Source: Pseudoduganella armeniaca
GTDB lineage: Bacteria; Pseudomonadota; Gammaproteobacteria; Burkholderiales; Burkholderiaceae_D
Length of the DNA: 64,000 nt
Assembly (NCBI RefSeq): GCF_003028855.1
Contig: NZ_CP028324.1
Coordinates: 4,340,001-4,404,000, forward strand
Reading direction: 5' to 3'
The notes beneath the pieces were generated by a model. The model did not search any database, was not told the origin of the DNA, and worked only from the letters and a program-made list of their open reading frames with translations. Positions 53,134 through 62,825 of the stretch are shown here, piece by piece (the first letter of the stretch is position 1; each line of letters starts with the position of its first letter). The position numbers and the translations under genes are program-made.

Positions 53134-56100
53134 CAGAACTTCATCCGCAAGCCCAGCGCGAAGGTGCGGCCCGGGTCGTACTGCGACATCGTCGCGTTGG
53201 CGAACTGAAAGTAGCCGCGCCGCCTGGCCCGGTTCAGGTTGACGATATCGAACGTCAGCACGGGCAGGCCGTCGCGCTCGAGGATCTGGTCCAGTTCGAA
53301 GCTGGACGAGAAGTCGAGCTGCTTGTAGTCGTCCCCGTACAGCGCGGCCGCCGTGATGCCGCTCTGGTTGGCCGTCGCCACCTGGCTGCCCTGCGAGTAC
53401 GTATGCATGAAGCGCAGCATGGTGCCGTGGTTTTCGTAGTAGATGCCGAAGTTGTTGGTTTTCTTCGGCACACCCAGCGCGATGAAGCCGCTGCTGCCCT
53501 CGCCGCTGGCGCGCTGGTTGATCAGGGTCAGGGTCTCGTTGAACCCGAAGCCGCGCCACGGCAGCCATTTGTCGAGCGGCTGCACCCAGCCCAGCTCCAG
53601 GCCGCGGATGCGCAGGATGCCGTCGGCGTTGCGCGGCCGCGTCATGACGACGGTGGCGTTGTCCGGTCCGCCGCGCGAGTCGATCGCCTGCTGCTGCGTG
53701 GGGATCAGTGTGCCGTAGTTGATGCCGTATGGCGCCAGCGCGGAAAACGGCATGGTGATGTTCTCGTTCACCGTGAAGCCGTTGATGCGCTTCTGGAACA
53801 GCGTCAGCGAGACGTAGCCCTCGCGCCCGGTGTACCAGTCCAGGCCCAGGTCGATATTGTCCGACAGGTAGGGCGCAAGCTCGGGATTGCCCATCGTGCC
53901 CACGTCGGCCGACACGCCGGAGAAGTTGATGCCGGGCCGCAGCGCGTTCGGATCCACCCGCGTCATGCTGCGCGAGGCGGCGGCGCGCAGCACCACGTCC
54001 TTGCGCAGGTCCGCGGCCAGGGTGGCCGACGGCAGCGTGTTGCTGTAGTCGGATTCCCGGTACACCCACTGGCTGATGTTCGGGTACTTGCTGCCGTTGA
54101 GGGGCAGGCTGGCGTTGCGCGGATCGGGCTGCGAGTTCAGCGAGCCCACCTGCTGGTTGGTGCGGATGTAGCGCACGCCGGCATCCCAGCGCAACGCATG
54201 ACCTGCCAGTACCGCCTCGCCGCTGGCCTCCAGGTAGACGGCTTTCGATTTCTCGCGGATGTAGCCGGCGCTGGCGCCGGTGGACGAGGCGCCGGAGTCC
54301 GGCGCCGTGCCGTTGTAGTAGTCGAAGTTCGAGTCCTGCCGGAAGCGGTCCCAGTCCAGCGCCAGCCGGCCGTACGGTCCCGGCACCAGGTAGCCCGGCA
54401 GCGCCGCCGTCGGGATCAGCGAGCCCTGGTAAGCGAGCGGCGCGTTCTGGCCGGCGGTGTAGCCGGTGCCGTAGCCCGGGTACAGCGCGGCGGCGCTGGC
54501 GCCCGGCGTGCTGGCGCCGTTGCACGGTGGCGCGCCGTTCGGGCCCTGCAGGAACACGCTGGGGTGGTTGCCGCAGACGGCGGCCTGCCACGCGGCCGAG
54601 TTATCCTGGGCGCGGATGGCGCGGTCGATGTCGTCCCAGGCCAGGCCGCCCTTGACGGTGAGCGCCTTGTCGCCCCAGGCCAGGTTGGCGTGGAAGCCCT
54701 TGGTCTCGGTCTCGCGCAGTTCGTTCTGGATGTTGACCCGGCCCCCCGTCCATTGGTAGCTGGCCGGATCGTTCAGGTCCAGGCTGGAGACGATGGACGG
54801 CACGCCGCCATCGTTGGCGTAGGTGACCGTATTGCCGCTGTTGGGCGCCGTGATCGGCATCACGGTCGGCGCCTGGTGCGTGAAGCGGCTGCGGTTCCAG
54901 TTGGCCTGCGCGTCCAGCAGCAGCTTCGGCGCGATGCGCCATTCCATGCCGGGATTGATGCCCAGCAGGTCGACCTTGTCGCGGCGCGGGCCGAACTCGA
55001 TGAAGTTGAGCGCATTGGCGAACGTGCCGGACGTGACCACGCAGCCGTTGGCGCAGTCGCTCCTGTCCACCTGCAGGTTCAGTGGAATCGAGGCGTTGTT
55101 GCGCACGGCCCAGGTGTAGGCATTGCGCTGCATGTCGTCGTCCTTCTTGCTGTACATCGTGTCCAGGTAGAACTGCAGGTCCCGGGTCGGCCGGTACTCG
55201 GCTGCGAACACCGTCGAGATCTTGTCGCGCGTGCCGTAGTACGCCATCGTGCGGCCCAGGCGCGGCACGATGGCGTGGTCGATCTGGTCGACGGTAAGGC
55301 CCGGGTTGTGCGCCAGCAGGAAGGCCTGGTCGATGGCGCTGCCGGCCACCAGGCCGTTGCCGGCGTTATCGGGCACGGTGGCGGGAATCGTCCAGTTGCC
55401 GCCACCGGTCGCATTCCGGTTGGGCGAAGCGCTTTGCGCCACCGTCAGGTTCGGATTGGTCCAGCCCACCGTTTCGAAGCCGCGCGTGCGCGCCTGCTGG
55501 CGCGAGAACGAGATGCCGCCCAGGATGCCGAATTTACCGATCCACGTCTGGCTGGCCAGCAGCGAGCCGCGCATGCCGGCCTTGTCGGCGATCTGCTGCT
55601 TGGTGCCGGTCAGGCTGGCGGACAGCTGGCGCCCTTCCTTGTCGAACGGGCGCGCGCTACGCAGGTTGACGACGCCCGCCGCGCCGCCCTCGATCATGGC
55701 CGCCGTCGGGCTCTTGCTGACGGTGAGCTTGGTGAACAGGTCGGTGGGCAGCAGGTCCAGGTCGACTTCGCGGTTGGTGTTGGCGCCGTCGATGGGGCCG
55801 GACGAGGCGACCGCCACCGGCGAGTTGTTCAACAGGATCTTGGTGAAGCTTGAACCCAGGCCGCGGATCTGGATCGTCATGCCTTCGCCCGTCACGTCGC
55901 GCCCCACCTGCACGCCGGGAACGCGGCTGAGCGACTCGGCGATGTTCTTGTCGGGGAATTTGCCGAAGTCCTCGGCATTGATCGAGTCCTGGAAGCCGAC
56001 GGCCTCCTTCTTGTCCTTGGCCGAGGACAGCAGGCTGTTGCGGTAGCCGGTGACCTTGACGGTCTGTATGCCAGCGCCATTGGTAGCGTTATCTTCAGGG

Positions 56101-56233
56101 CTCGCCGAAGGACCTGGCGTGGCGGTTTCCTGGCCATAGGCCTGGGCGATCAGGCCGGCCATGACGGTCAGGCCAAATACGATACGAACGCCCCGGCGGG
56201 AGCCTGCGCCGCCCCTCGATAGTGTTGCAGCAT
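53133..56233 (-). CDS. TonB-dependent receptor (carbohydrate type) with apparent frameshift in the signal peptide
   Basis: The main frame encodes about 1030 residues: plug with FGKFPDKNIAESLSRVPGVQV, EGGAAGVVNLRSARPF, and a barrel ending FALGLRMKF. An ATG with an excellent ribosome site (AGGAGACAACC) lies at 56233 but reads one base out of phase and stops after about 21 codons. A sigma70-like promoter at 56304-56332 lies inside the upstream open extension, so starts further up cannot be used. One extra G in the run at 56212-56215 would give MLQHYRGGGAGSRRG and then IVFGLTVMAGLIAQAYGQ, a normal signal peptide. Either the gene is broken by a one-base deletion or the sequence has an error. Confidence 0.8.
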
Positions 56234-56303
56234 GGTTGTCTCCTGATTTTTTTATCGATGGCGGCGCTCCTTCCGTGTCGGCCGGCGGTAACGCAGCGAT
56301 TCG

Positions 56304-56332
56304 AGTGTAGGAGTCGCGAAATGCAAAGTCAA
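56304..56332 (-). promoter_or_regulatory. Sigma70-like promoter for the TonB receptor-GH35 operon
   Basis: On the minus strand TTGACT (56332-56327) is followed after 17 bases by TACACT (56309-56304). This gives five of six matches at -35 and four of six at -10 with optimal spacing. Transcription would begin near 56297, about 65 bases before the ATG at 56233. This shows that the open frame upstream of that point is not coding. Confidence 0.65.
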
Positions 56333-56339
56333 CACGTTT

Positions 56340-56354
56340 TAACATCAATTGTTA
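56340..56354. promoter_or_regulatory. Dyad TAACA-N5-TGTTA upstream of the receptor promoter
   Basis: TAACA (56340-56344) and TGTTA (56350-56354) form an inverted repeat eight bases upstream of the -35 box. Its position and size fit an operator or activator site of a LacI-, GntR- or AraC-type sugar regulator. No regulator gene is adjacent, so this is tentative. Confidence 0.35.
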
Positions 56355-56518
56355 TGCGCAACCATTTACCCGCGCGGGACGGTTGCTGGCGTGTGCCACG
56401 CTGGCACGGGCGGCGGGACAGAGGGGACTGCGGCGGGAATGACTGCTTGGAGCGACGTGCGGGGGGCTTGCCGCGCCACGGCGACGGGCGCCGCCGTGGC
56501 GAAAACCTTACAGTGGCA

Positions 56519-56905
56519 TCAGTGGCCGTGCTGGGCTTCGTATTCGTCCGCCTCGGCCTTGGTCAGGTGGACGATGCCATCCGGGTGCTCGGGCGGCGTG
56601 TACAGCGTGTACAGGTGCAGCAGCTCGTCCTGCGACGTGTTGATGACATTGTGCGTGGTGCCGGCCGGGATGACGACGGCCACGCCGTCTTCCAGCTTGT
56701 GCTCCTCGCCGTCCAGGATGGCCACGCCATGACCGGACTCCACGCGGATGAACTGGTCATGGCCTTCATGACGCTCCTCGCCGATTTCGTCGCCCGGCTG
56801 CAGCGCCATGACGACCAGCTGGCTGCGCTCGGTGGTGTACAGGACGCTGCGGAACGCCGTGTTGACCAAGGTTTTTTGTTCGAGATTGATGCTGTAACCG
56901 GACAT
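56519..56905 (-). CDS. Single-domain cupin protein
   Basis: 128 residues; ATG at 56905 after GGGAGATCCC. The two cupin motifs are visible: GDEIGEERHEGHDQFIRVESGHG and PAGTTHNVINTS, supplying His and Glu metal ligands. A small cytoplasmic jelly-roll protein of this type resembles sugar isomerase-like cupins annotated near mannose-6-phosphate isomerases. Actual activity unknown. It stands alone, divergent from the alpha/beta hydrolase. Confidence 0.88.
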   Translation of the reverse strand: MSGYSINLEQKTLVNTAFRSVLYTTERSQLVVMALQPGDEIGEERHEGHDQFIRVESGHGVAILDGEEHKLEDGVAVVIPAGTTHNVINTSQDELLHLYTLYTPPEHPDGIVHLTKAEADEYEAQHGH

Positions 56906-57078
56906 GGGATCTCCCTGCTGAAAAAATCGATACCGTCTTTGTACCACACCGGCGCCCTCCGCGTCGCCTACCTACCCATCCGGGGGAGGCGCGCGCCGGC
57001 CTTCGGTGCCGTAGACGAACGGCGCGCGCGTTGCCGACAATGGCATGGTCAATCCCCTGTCATCGAAAGGACAAAGCC

Positions 57079-57918
57079 ATGACGACCACCCGCACCATCA
57101 ATACCGTCACCGCGCGCGACGGCACGCTGATCCGCTACACCGACTGGGGCGACGGCCCCGCCGTCGTCTTCAGCCACGGCTGGCCGCTGCAGGGCGACGC
57201 CTGGGAAGACCAGATGATGTTCCTGGCCGAGCATGGCTACCGCGTGATCGCGCACGACCGCCGCGGCCACGGCCTGTCCAGCAAGCCCTGGCACGGCAAC
57301 GACATGAACACCTATGCCGACGACCTGGCCACCTTGCTGGACGCGCTGGACATCACCAGCGCCATGCTGGTCGGTCACTCCACCGGCGGCGGCGAAGTGG
57401 CGCGCTACATCGGCCGCCACGGCACCGGGCGCGTCACGAGCGCCGTGCTGGTGGGCGCCGTCACGCCGCGCATGCTCAAGGGCCCGGACAATCCGGAAGG
57501 CGTGCCGATGGAAGTCTTCGACGGCATCCGCGCCGGCGTGCAGGCCGACCGTGCCCAGTACTTCAAGGACCTGACCCTGCCCTTCTACGGTTACAACCGC
57601 GCGGGCGCGAAGGAATCGGCCGCTGTGCGCGAGACGTTCTGGCTGCAGGGCATGCAGTGCAGCATCCGCAGCGCCTATGCCTGCATCAAGCAGTTCTCGG
57701 AGACGGACTTCACCGAAGACCTGAAGAAGATGACGATTCCGACCCTGGTGGTGCACGGCGACGACGACCAGATCGTGCCGCTGGCCGCCACCGCCCGCCG
57801 CGCGGTGGAGCTGCTGCCGCAGGGCCGCCTGGTGGTCTACGAAGGCGCCCCGCACGGCCTGCCGACGACCCACAAGGACAAGCTGAACGCCGAGCTGCTG
57901 GCCTTCCTGAAGTCCTGA
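57079..57918 (+). CDS. Alpha/beta hydrolase (non-haem chloroperoxidase/esterase-like)
   Basis: 279 residues; ATG after GAAAGGACAAAGCC. The oxyanion segment is FSHGWPLQGDAW (31-42), nucleophile Ser101 is in GHSTGGGE, the acid is in VVHGDDDQIVPL and the histidine in APHGLPTTH. This set and the RRGHGLSSKP loop are typical of cofactor-free haloperoxidases and arylesterases. Native activity is probably ester or perester hydrolysis in the cytoplasm. Single gene followed by paired palindromes. Confidence 0.92.
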   Translation: MTTTRTINTVTARDGTLIRYTDWGDGPAVVFSHGWPLQGDAWEDQMMFLAEHGYRVIAHDRRGHGLSSKPWHGNDMNTYADDLATLLDALDITSAMLVGHSTGGGEVARYIGRHGTGRVTSAVLVGAVTPRMLKGPDNPEGVPMEVFDGIRAGVQADRAQYFKDLTLPFYGYNRAGAKESAAVRETFWLQGMQCSIRSAYACIKQFSETDFTEDLKKMTIPTLVVHGDDDQIVPLAATARRAVELLPQGRLVVYEGAPHGLPTTHKDKLNAELLAFLKS

Positions 57919-57935
57919 TCCGCCCTACTGCCGGG

Positions 57936-58054
57936 CTCGTGTCCCACCACGGGGTCAGTCACCAAAGTGGGACACGGCCTCGGCAATATCCTCCGCGGTG
58001 CCACAGCCGCGCTCGTGTCCCGTTCCGGTGACTGACCCCGCGGTGGGACACGAA
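57936..58054. repeat. Two inverted REP-like palindromes (REPIN-like pair)
   Basis: The first unit (57936-57976) has arms CGTGTCCCAC/GTGGGACACG and loop word GGGGTCAGTCACC. The second (58012-58054) has CTCGTGTCCC and GGTGGGACACGA with GGTGACTGACCCC. The two units are therefore in opposite orientation, 35 bases apart, the arrangement called REPIN. Both match the single unit at 228-266. They fill most of the gap before the YoaK-family gene. Confidence 0.75.
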
Positions 58055-58083
58055 CTCATCCTTCCTACATTCTGGAGTCTCCC

Positions 58084-58797
58084 ATGATCGCTCGGCCCAG
58101 CGACCTGTTTTTGTCCATCAGCCTTGCCACGCTGGCCGGCTATGTCGACACCGCTGGCTTTGTCGGCCTGTTCGGCCTGTTTACCGCCCACGTCACGGGC
58201 AACTTCGTGCTGATCGGCACCGAGCTGGGCCATCCCGGCGAGGGCGTGCTGCTGCTGAAATTTCTCGCCTTTCCGTCCTTCGCGGCAGGCGTCATCGGCG
58301 CGCGGCTGCTGGCCAATGCCTGCGAGCGGCGCGGCGCCAGCGCGATCCGGCCCTTGCTCGCGTGCCAGCTGGTGCTGCTGGCCGCCTTCATGGCCGCCGC
58401 CATCGTCGGCAGCCCGCCGCTCGACCCGGGGGCGCCCGTCGTGCTCGCCGCCGGCATGCTGGGCGCGGCCGCGATGGGCATCCACAACGCGGCCGGCAAA
58501 CTGGTGTTCGGCCGCATCGCGCCCACCACCGTCATGACGGGCAACGTCACGGAACTGCTGATCAACCTGACGGACTGCCTGACCGGCCACGGCACCCCGG
58601 CCGTGCGCGAGAAACTGGCACGTTTCGGCTGGCCGATGCTGGCGTTCGCGCTGGGCTGCATCCTGGGCGGCTGGGGCTTCCGCCAGGCCGGTTTCTGGTG
58701 CCTGGCGCTGCCGGTGGTGACGCTGGCCGTGTTGACGCTGCTGTCCTGGCCGGCGCCGGTGGCCTCGGTGGCGACCACGCCGACGCGCGCCGGCTGA
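58084..58797 (+). CDS. YoaK/DUF1275 family membrane protein
   Basis: 237 residues with about six hydrophobic segments. The start LSISLATLAGYVDTAGFVGLFGLFTAHVTGNFVLIG and the repeat-like MGIHNAAGKLVFGRIAPTTVMTGNVTELL are diagnostic of the DUF1275 (YoaK) family. The role of these inner-membrane proteins is not established. The ATG follows TCTGGAGTCTCCC. It converges on the TMEM175-like gene, with only five bases between the stops. Confidence 0.9.
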   Translation: MIARPSDLFLSISLATLAGYVDTAGFVGLFGLFTAHVTGNFVLIGTELGHPGEGVLLLKFLAFPSFAAGVIGARLLANACERRGASAIRPLLACQLVLLAAFMAAAIVGSPPLDPGAPVVLAAGMLGAAAMGIHNAAGKLVFGRIAPTTVMTGNVTELLINLTDCLTGHGTPAVREKLARFGWPMLAFALGCILGGWGFRQAGFWCLALPVVTLAVLTLLSWPAPVASVATTPTRAG

Positions 58798-58802
58798 TCC
58801 GC

Positions 58803-59375
58803 TCAGGCCAGGCGCTTCTCGATGCGCCGGTCCGGAATGAACCACAGCAGCGCGACGCCGATGTAGACGGCGAAGCCCAGCCACGGATGGACGAAGGCCA
58901 GCGCGACGCCGGCCGCGTACAGCACGGTGGACAGGCGGCCCTTGCCATCCGAGCCGATCGCCTCGGCCAGCGCACGGTTCTCGCGCTGGTGACGCGTGAG
59001 GAAGCGCACCAGCAGCATGTAGGCGATGGAGCACATGAACAGGATGAAGCCGTAGGCCGCGACCGGCAAGGTGGCGAAGTGATTCTCGCCCATCCAGCCC
59101 GTAACGAACGGAATCAGCGACAGCCAGAACAGCAGGTGCAGGTTGGCCCACAGCACGCCGCCGCCGACACCCTGTACCGCGTGCAGCAGGTGGTGATGGT
59201 TGTTCCAGTAGATGCCGACGTAGACGAAGCTCAGCACATAACTGAGCAGCACAGGGCCCAACGGCAACAGCGCGTCCACGGTGACGCCGTGCGGCACCTT
59301 CAATTCCAGCACCATGATGGTGATGATGATGGCGATGACGCCGTCGCTGAATGCTTCCAGTCTGCTTTTGCCCAC
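58803..59375 (-). CDS. TMEM175/DUF1211 family potassium channel-like protein
   Basis: 190 residues, starting with GTG at 59375 after AGAGGAACCCC. The first helix RLEAFSDGVIAIIITIMVL contains the RxxxFSD motif diagnostic of the TMEM175 family. Six hydrophobic segments follow, including YVGIYWNNHHHLLHAV. Bacterial members form tetrameric potassium-selective channels in the inner membrane. The gene stands alone; no regulatory domain is present. Confidence 0.9.
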   Translation of the reverse strand: MGKSRLEAFSDGVIAIIITIMVLELKVPHGVTVDALLPLGPVLLSYVLSFVYVGIYWNNHHHLLHAVQGVGGGVLWANLHLLFWLSLIPFVTGWMGENHFATLPVAAYGFILFMCSIAYMLLVRFLTRHQRENRALAEAIGSDGKGRLSTVLYAAGVALAFVHPWLGFAVYIGVALLWFIPDRRIEKRLA

Positions 59376-59482
59376 GGGGTTCCTCTTGCATGGTGCGGCA
59401 CCCCGCCCCAGCGGCGGGACGATCCGGTCGCGCCGATGTTAGCGCCGCCGTGGGCGGCGCGCCATACCCCTTTCGTGGCGGT

Positions 59483-60588
59483 TCAGCCGTACTGCCGCGT
59501 ATCGTGGGCCCGCCGCACCCGGTGCGCCAGCGCACAGGCCAGCGCCGCGCTGGCGCCGTAGCAGTGGCGGATGTCCACCTCCGTCTGCCGGTCCAGCACC
59601 GCGTGGAACGACGCCATTTCGGGCCGCGGCCCTACCGGCAGCAGCACCCGCAGGTCGGCCAGCGTGGCGGGGATCGCCTCGGCGCAGGCGTCGAAGCGGC
59701 TGGTGGCGATGAACAGCACCGTCACCTCATGCCGGTGCAGCGCGGCCGCCAGGCGGTCGTTGTCCAGGTCACCGGACAGGATGGCAATGCTGCCGCCCGC
59801 CAGCAACGGCCCCACAGTTCCAGCGCCGCCACGTCCGCCGGGCTGCCGCCCGCGAAAGCGACGCAATCGGTGGCGCCGAACTCGGCATAGCCGTTGCGGG
59901 CGGCCAGCCGGGCCAGCGTGGCATGCGGCAGGCCGTGGCCCAGCGACTTGCCGCTCGACGCGGCCGGGTAGAGCATGCATGCCGGCGTGCCGGCCGGCGC
60001 TTCCACGTGCAGGTTGCGGCTGTCGCGCGGCTGCACCGCGCCATTCACCGCCAACGCCACCGGGCCGCCAGCGAGCTGCGGCAAGCGCGCCGCATCGGCC
60101 AGCACGGCCTGGGCGGCGCTGTCGGCCAGCACGTGCGCCAGCCAGGCCGGTGTCGCGTGCGGATCGAGCGGCACGTGGGTGGCGCCGCATTTGACGATCG
60201 CCAGCGCCGCGGCCACCAGCCGCGCCGAGCGCTCCAGCACCGTCGCCACCGCATGGCCGGGACGCACGCCTTGCCGGCGCAAGCGCCGCGCCAGCACGTT
60301 GGCGGCCGCGTTCAGCCGGCCGTACGTCCAGTTGCCGTCGTCGGTGCGGATGGCGATCGCGCCAGGTGCGCGCGCCGCCTGGCGCTCGAACAAGCGGTGC
60401 ACGCCCCCTTCCGGCAGCGCGCTCGCCGGCCCCGCGGCACCGGCCTGGGCGCGGCAACGACCACGCGACAGCATGGCCATCGGCGTACGGCTGGTCCGCA
60501 ACCAGCGCGTGCCGGTGGCAAATGGGCGCATCGCCGGCAGGTCGACGGCGGCGATGGCAATGGCGGGAAGATGGACGAGCTGGTTCAT
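59483..60588 (-). pseudogene. Frameshifted, truncated NRPS-type adenylation domain
   Basis: The gene starts at ATG 60588 after AGGAGTACCGTC. The first frame has a recognisable adenylation-domain N-terminus (VHRLFERQAARAPGAIAI, WTYGRLNAAANVLARRLR, IVKCGATHVPLDP). The normally Gly/Ser/Lys-rich A3 loop is degraded to LYPAASSGKSLGHG. At the GGGGCC run (59808-59813) the frame must shift by one base to continue as GPLLAGGSIAILSGDLDNDR and then HCYGASAALACAL (a decayed YGPTE-like motif) to a stop at 59483. The A6-A10 part and any carrier or condensation domain are absent. Probably a dead remnant of a larger enzyme. Confidence 0.75.
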
Positions 60589-60808
60589 GACGGTACTCCT
60601 ATCCTGGCAGTCGGACCAACGAGATGCGGCCGGCGACAAATTCATTCTGCGCCGCCCAGGCGGGAAAAGCGCCTGCGGGGACAAAAACGCCGTAACGAAA
60701 TACACCGCTGCGCACACCCGATACACTTTTCCGACATTTATCCCCGCCCCCGCGCCGGCGTGACAAAGTGTGTATTTTGAAAAGGCGATTTTCGGTTATT
60801 GTGGCGAC

Positions 60809-62098
60809 ATGAAAACCATTACATTCCTGCTTGGCACCCTGCTGCTGGCCGCCCGCGCCGGTGCCGCCGAAACCGCCGCCAGCGACGATGCCGCCGGCCG
60901 GGCGATGGCACGCGACCTGAACGTCTGCGCCAAACCCGTCTGGCCCAGTGCCGCGCTGGCGCGTGGCGCCGCAGGCAAGACCAGCGTCGCCGTGCAGGTC
61001 GACAGCGGCGGCCGCGTCACGGCCAGCCGCGTCGACGTCTCGAGCGGCCACGAGGACCTCGACCAGGCCGCCCTGGCCGGCATCGGGCGCTGCCGCTTCC
61101 ACGGCCTGGCCGCGGCCGCACCCACGCCTGAGCAGTGGCGGCCCATGCAATTCGTCTGGTACCTGCCCGAGCGGCCCGCGGCACCGACGGCCGAGCGCAT
61201 CGCCGCCGTGCGTGCCGCGGCCGATGGCGGCGCCGCCGCGGCGCAGATGGAGCTGGGCTGGTGGTACCAGGCCGGCATGCTGGGCAGCACCGACCTGGCG
61301 CTGGCCGAACAGTGGTACCGCCGCGCCGCCGAAACGGGTGACGTCGCGGCGCAGGTGCGGCTGGGCGGCTTCTATCTGCAGGTGGCGCAGCCGGCGCGGC
61401 CGGACGAGGCGCGCGACTGGCTGCGCCGCGCGGCCCAGGCCGGCAGCGCCGAAGCGCAGGCCTGGCTGGCCTGGATCTACGACATGGGCGTGGGCGTCGA
61501 GCACGATGCCGAGGAAGCGCTGTACTGGAGCACGCAGGCCGCCGCCAGCGGCAAGCCGGAGTTCCAGGCCCGGCTCGGCTACCGGCTGCTGCACTCGGAC
61601 AACGATACCGACCGCGCCCGCGCCGTGGAGTGGCTGGAACGGGCAGCCGCGCAGGACCATGCGCTGGCCCGGCTGTCCCTGGCACGCAGCTACGAGCAGG
61701 GCGACGGCGTGCCGCGCGACGAGGCCCGCGCGGCCACGCTGTACCGGGCGGCGCTCGGCGCAACCGACGGCCAGGCCGAATTCAAGCTGGGGGCGATGGT
61801 GGAGGAAGGCCGCGGCGGGCCGGCCGATCCGGCCGCCGCCGCATCGCTGTACCGCCAGGCCATGCACGCGGCCCAGCCAGCGGCCTTCGGGCGCTATGCG
61901 CGCCTGCTGGAAACGGGCAGCGGCGTCGCGCAGGACGAGAGCCAGGCCATCGAGACCTATCTGCAGGCGGCCAACTTGGGCGATTGCGAGGCGATGCGGG
62001 CACTCGGCCGGCTGTACCTGAAGCGCGGCGCCGACCATGCCTACGAATGGATCGGCCGGGCGATCTTTTGCGCCAGCCGGCGCGAGGCCGGCCTGTAG
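60809..62098 (+). CDS. Exported TonB-C/Sel1-repeat protein
   Basis: 429 residues from ATG 60809. A signal peptide ends near RAGAAE. Residues about 40-125 resemble a TonB C-terminal domain (KPVWPSAALARGAAGKTSVAVQV...DLDQAALAGIGRCRF) but with no membrane anchor or proline-rich spacer. Residues about 140-420 are tandem Sel1-like repeats (AAQMELGWWYQAG, AEAQAWLAWIYDMGVGVEHD, ALARLSLARSYEQGDGVPRD). Such proteins usually scaffold periplasmic complexes. A link to TonB-dependent transport is suggestive only. Expression is monocistronic as far as can be seen. Confidence 0.85.
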   Translation: MKTITFLLGTLLLAARAGAAETAASDDAAGRAMARDLNVCAKPVWPSAALARGAAGKTSVAVQVDSGGRVTASRVDVSSGHEDLDQAALAGIGRCRFHGLAAAAPTPEQWRPMQFVWYLPERPAAPTAERIAAVRAAADGGAAAAQMELGWWYQAGMLGSTDLALAEQWYRRAAETGDVAAQVRLGGFYLQVAQPARPDEARDWLRRAAQAGSAEAQAWLAWIYDMGVGVEHDAEEALYWSTQAAASGKPEFQARLGYRLLHSDNDTDRARAVEWLERAAAQDHALARLSLARSYEQGDGVPRDEARAATLYRAALGATDGQAEFKLGAMVEEGRGGPADPAAAASLYRQAMHAAQPAAFGRYARLLETGSGVAQDESQAIETYLQAANLGDCEAMRALGRLYLKRGADHAYEWIGRAIFCASRREAGL

Positions 62099-62136
62099 TT
62101 GGCACATGAAGTACCGCCTTGGGTCTGGAATGGGTG

Positions 62137-62781
62137 CTACCCGCGCAGCGGCACCCGCTGGAAGCGCCGCCGCCACTTGCCATTGACCAGCCGGCGCGTC
62201 GTCGTTTCGACCCACTTGCCGTCGGCGGAGATCGACTCGTCCACTTCCTCGACCAGCGCAAGCCTGCCTTTGATGTAGCGATACCTGGCGCTGGAATGCT
62301 GGCAGCACCCGCCGCGCGAACCGGACGTGATGGTAGCGTCGGGATGGATGGACGGCTGCGACAGTTCGGACAGCACCTCGTCCAGCGCGAACTGGCCGCG
62401 ACGCGGATCGAACAGGTAGAACTGGTTGACGAAGTTCGGCCCCGCGCCGCCGTCGTTGTACGGCACCGCGAGATCGGGCCGGCCGTCGAAATTGGCGTCC
62501 ACCACCTGCACCAGCTCCGCCACCTCGCGCCGCGTGGGCAGCGCGTCGTCGACCTGGATTTCCTGCACGGTGGTGCCGGTCTTGCGGTCCACGACGCGGA
62601 TGCCGTGGATCGTCGACCAGTCGTCGTCCTCCTGCGTCGCGTACGCGGCGAACGCGAAATCGGCCGTCCGCACGCGCTGCTCGCACCACGCCGGCTGCGG
62701 CGCCGCTGCTTCGTCGGCGCGGGCAAGCGCGCCCGCGGCCAGGCACGCCAGCAGCGCGCCGATCCGGATCAAGGTCTTCAT
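62137..62781 (-). CDS. XAC2610-like exported protein
   Basis: 214 residues with a signal peptide ending near GALARAD. Residues 85-150 contain QVVDANFDGRPDLAVPYNDGGAGPN followed by NQFYLFDPRRGQF and SRGGCCQHSSARYRYI. This is the pattern of XAC2610-related periplasmic proteins, which resemble FG-GAP or lysozyme-inhibitor folds. The paired cysteines may form disulphides. Function unknown; a cell-envelope or defence role is possible. It converges on the Sel1 protein gene and lies downstream of the GH3 gene by 44 bases on the same strand. Confidence 0.78.
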   Translation of the reverse strand: MKTLIRIGALLACLAAGALARADEAAAPQPAWCEQRVRTADFAFAAYATQEDDDWSTIHGIRVVDRKTGTTVQEIQVDDALPTRREVAELVQVVDANFDGRPDLAVPYNDGGAGPNFVNQFYLFDPRRGQFALDEVLSELSQPSIHPDATITSGSRGGCCQHSSARYRYIKGRLALVEEVDESISADGKWVETTTRRLVNGKWRRRFQRVPLRG

Positions 62782-62825
62782 GGGGCCGAGACGTTAGCAC
62801 ACCCCGGCCGCGCCGGCCAGGGGGC

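Larger units (their letters stand above)
56234..56518. other. Intergenic region between TonB receptor start and cupin gene end
   Basis: This 285-base stretch contains the receptor's ribosome site, its sigma70-like promoter and a TAACA-N5-TGTTA dyad, listed separately. From about 56360 to 56518 it is GC-rich with no ribosome-site-supported frame, and no further structure was recognised. Confidence 0.5.

Noticed and set aside
56234..56348. N-terminal extension of the 53133-56233 TonB receptor starting at 56348
   Set aside because: It contains the -35 and -10 boxes of a good promoter, would place 60 residues before the signal peptide, and has no ribosome site.
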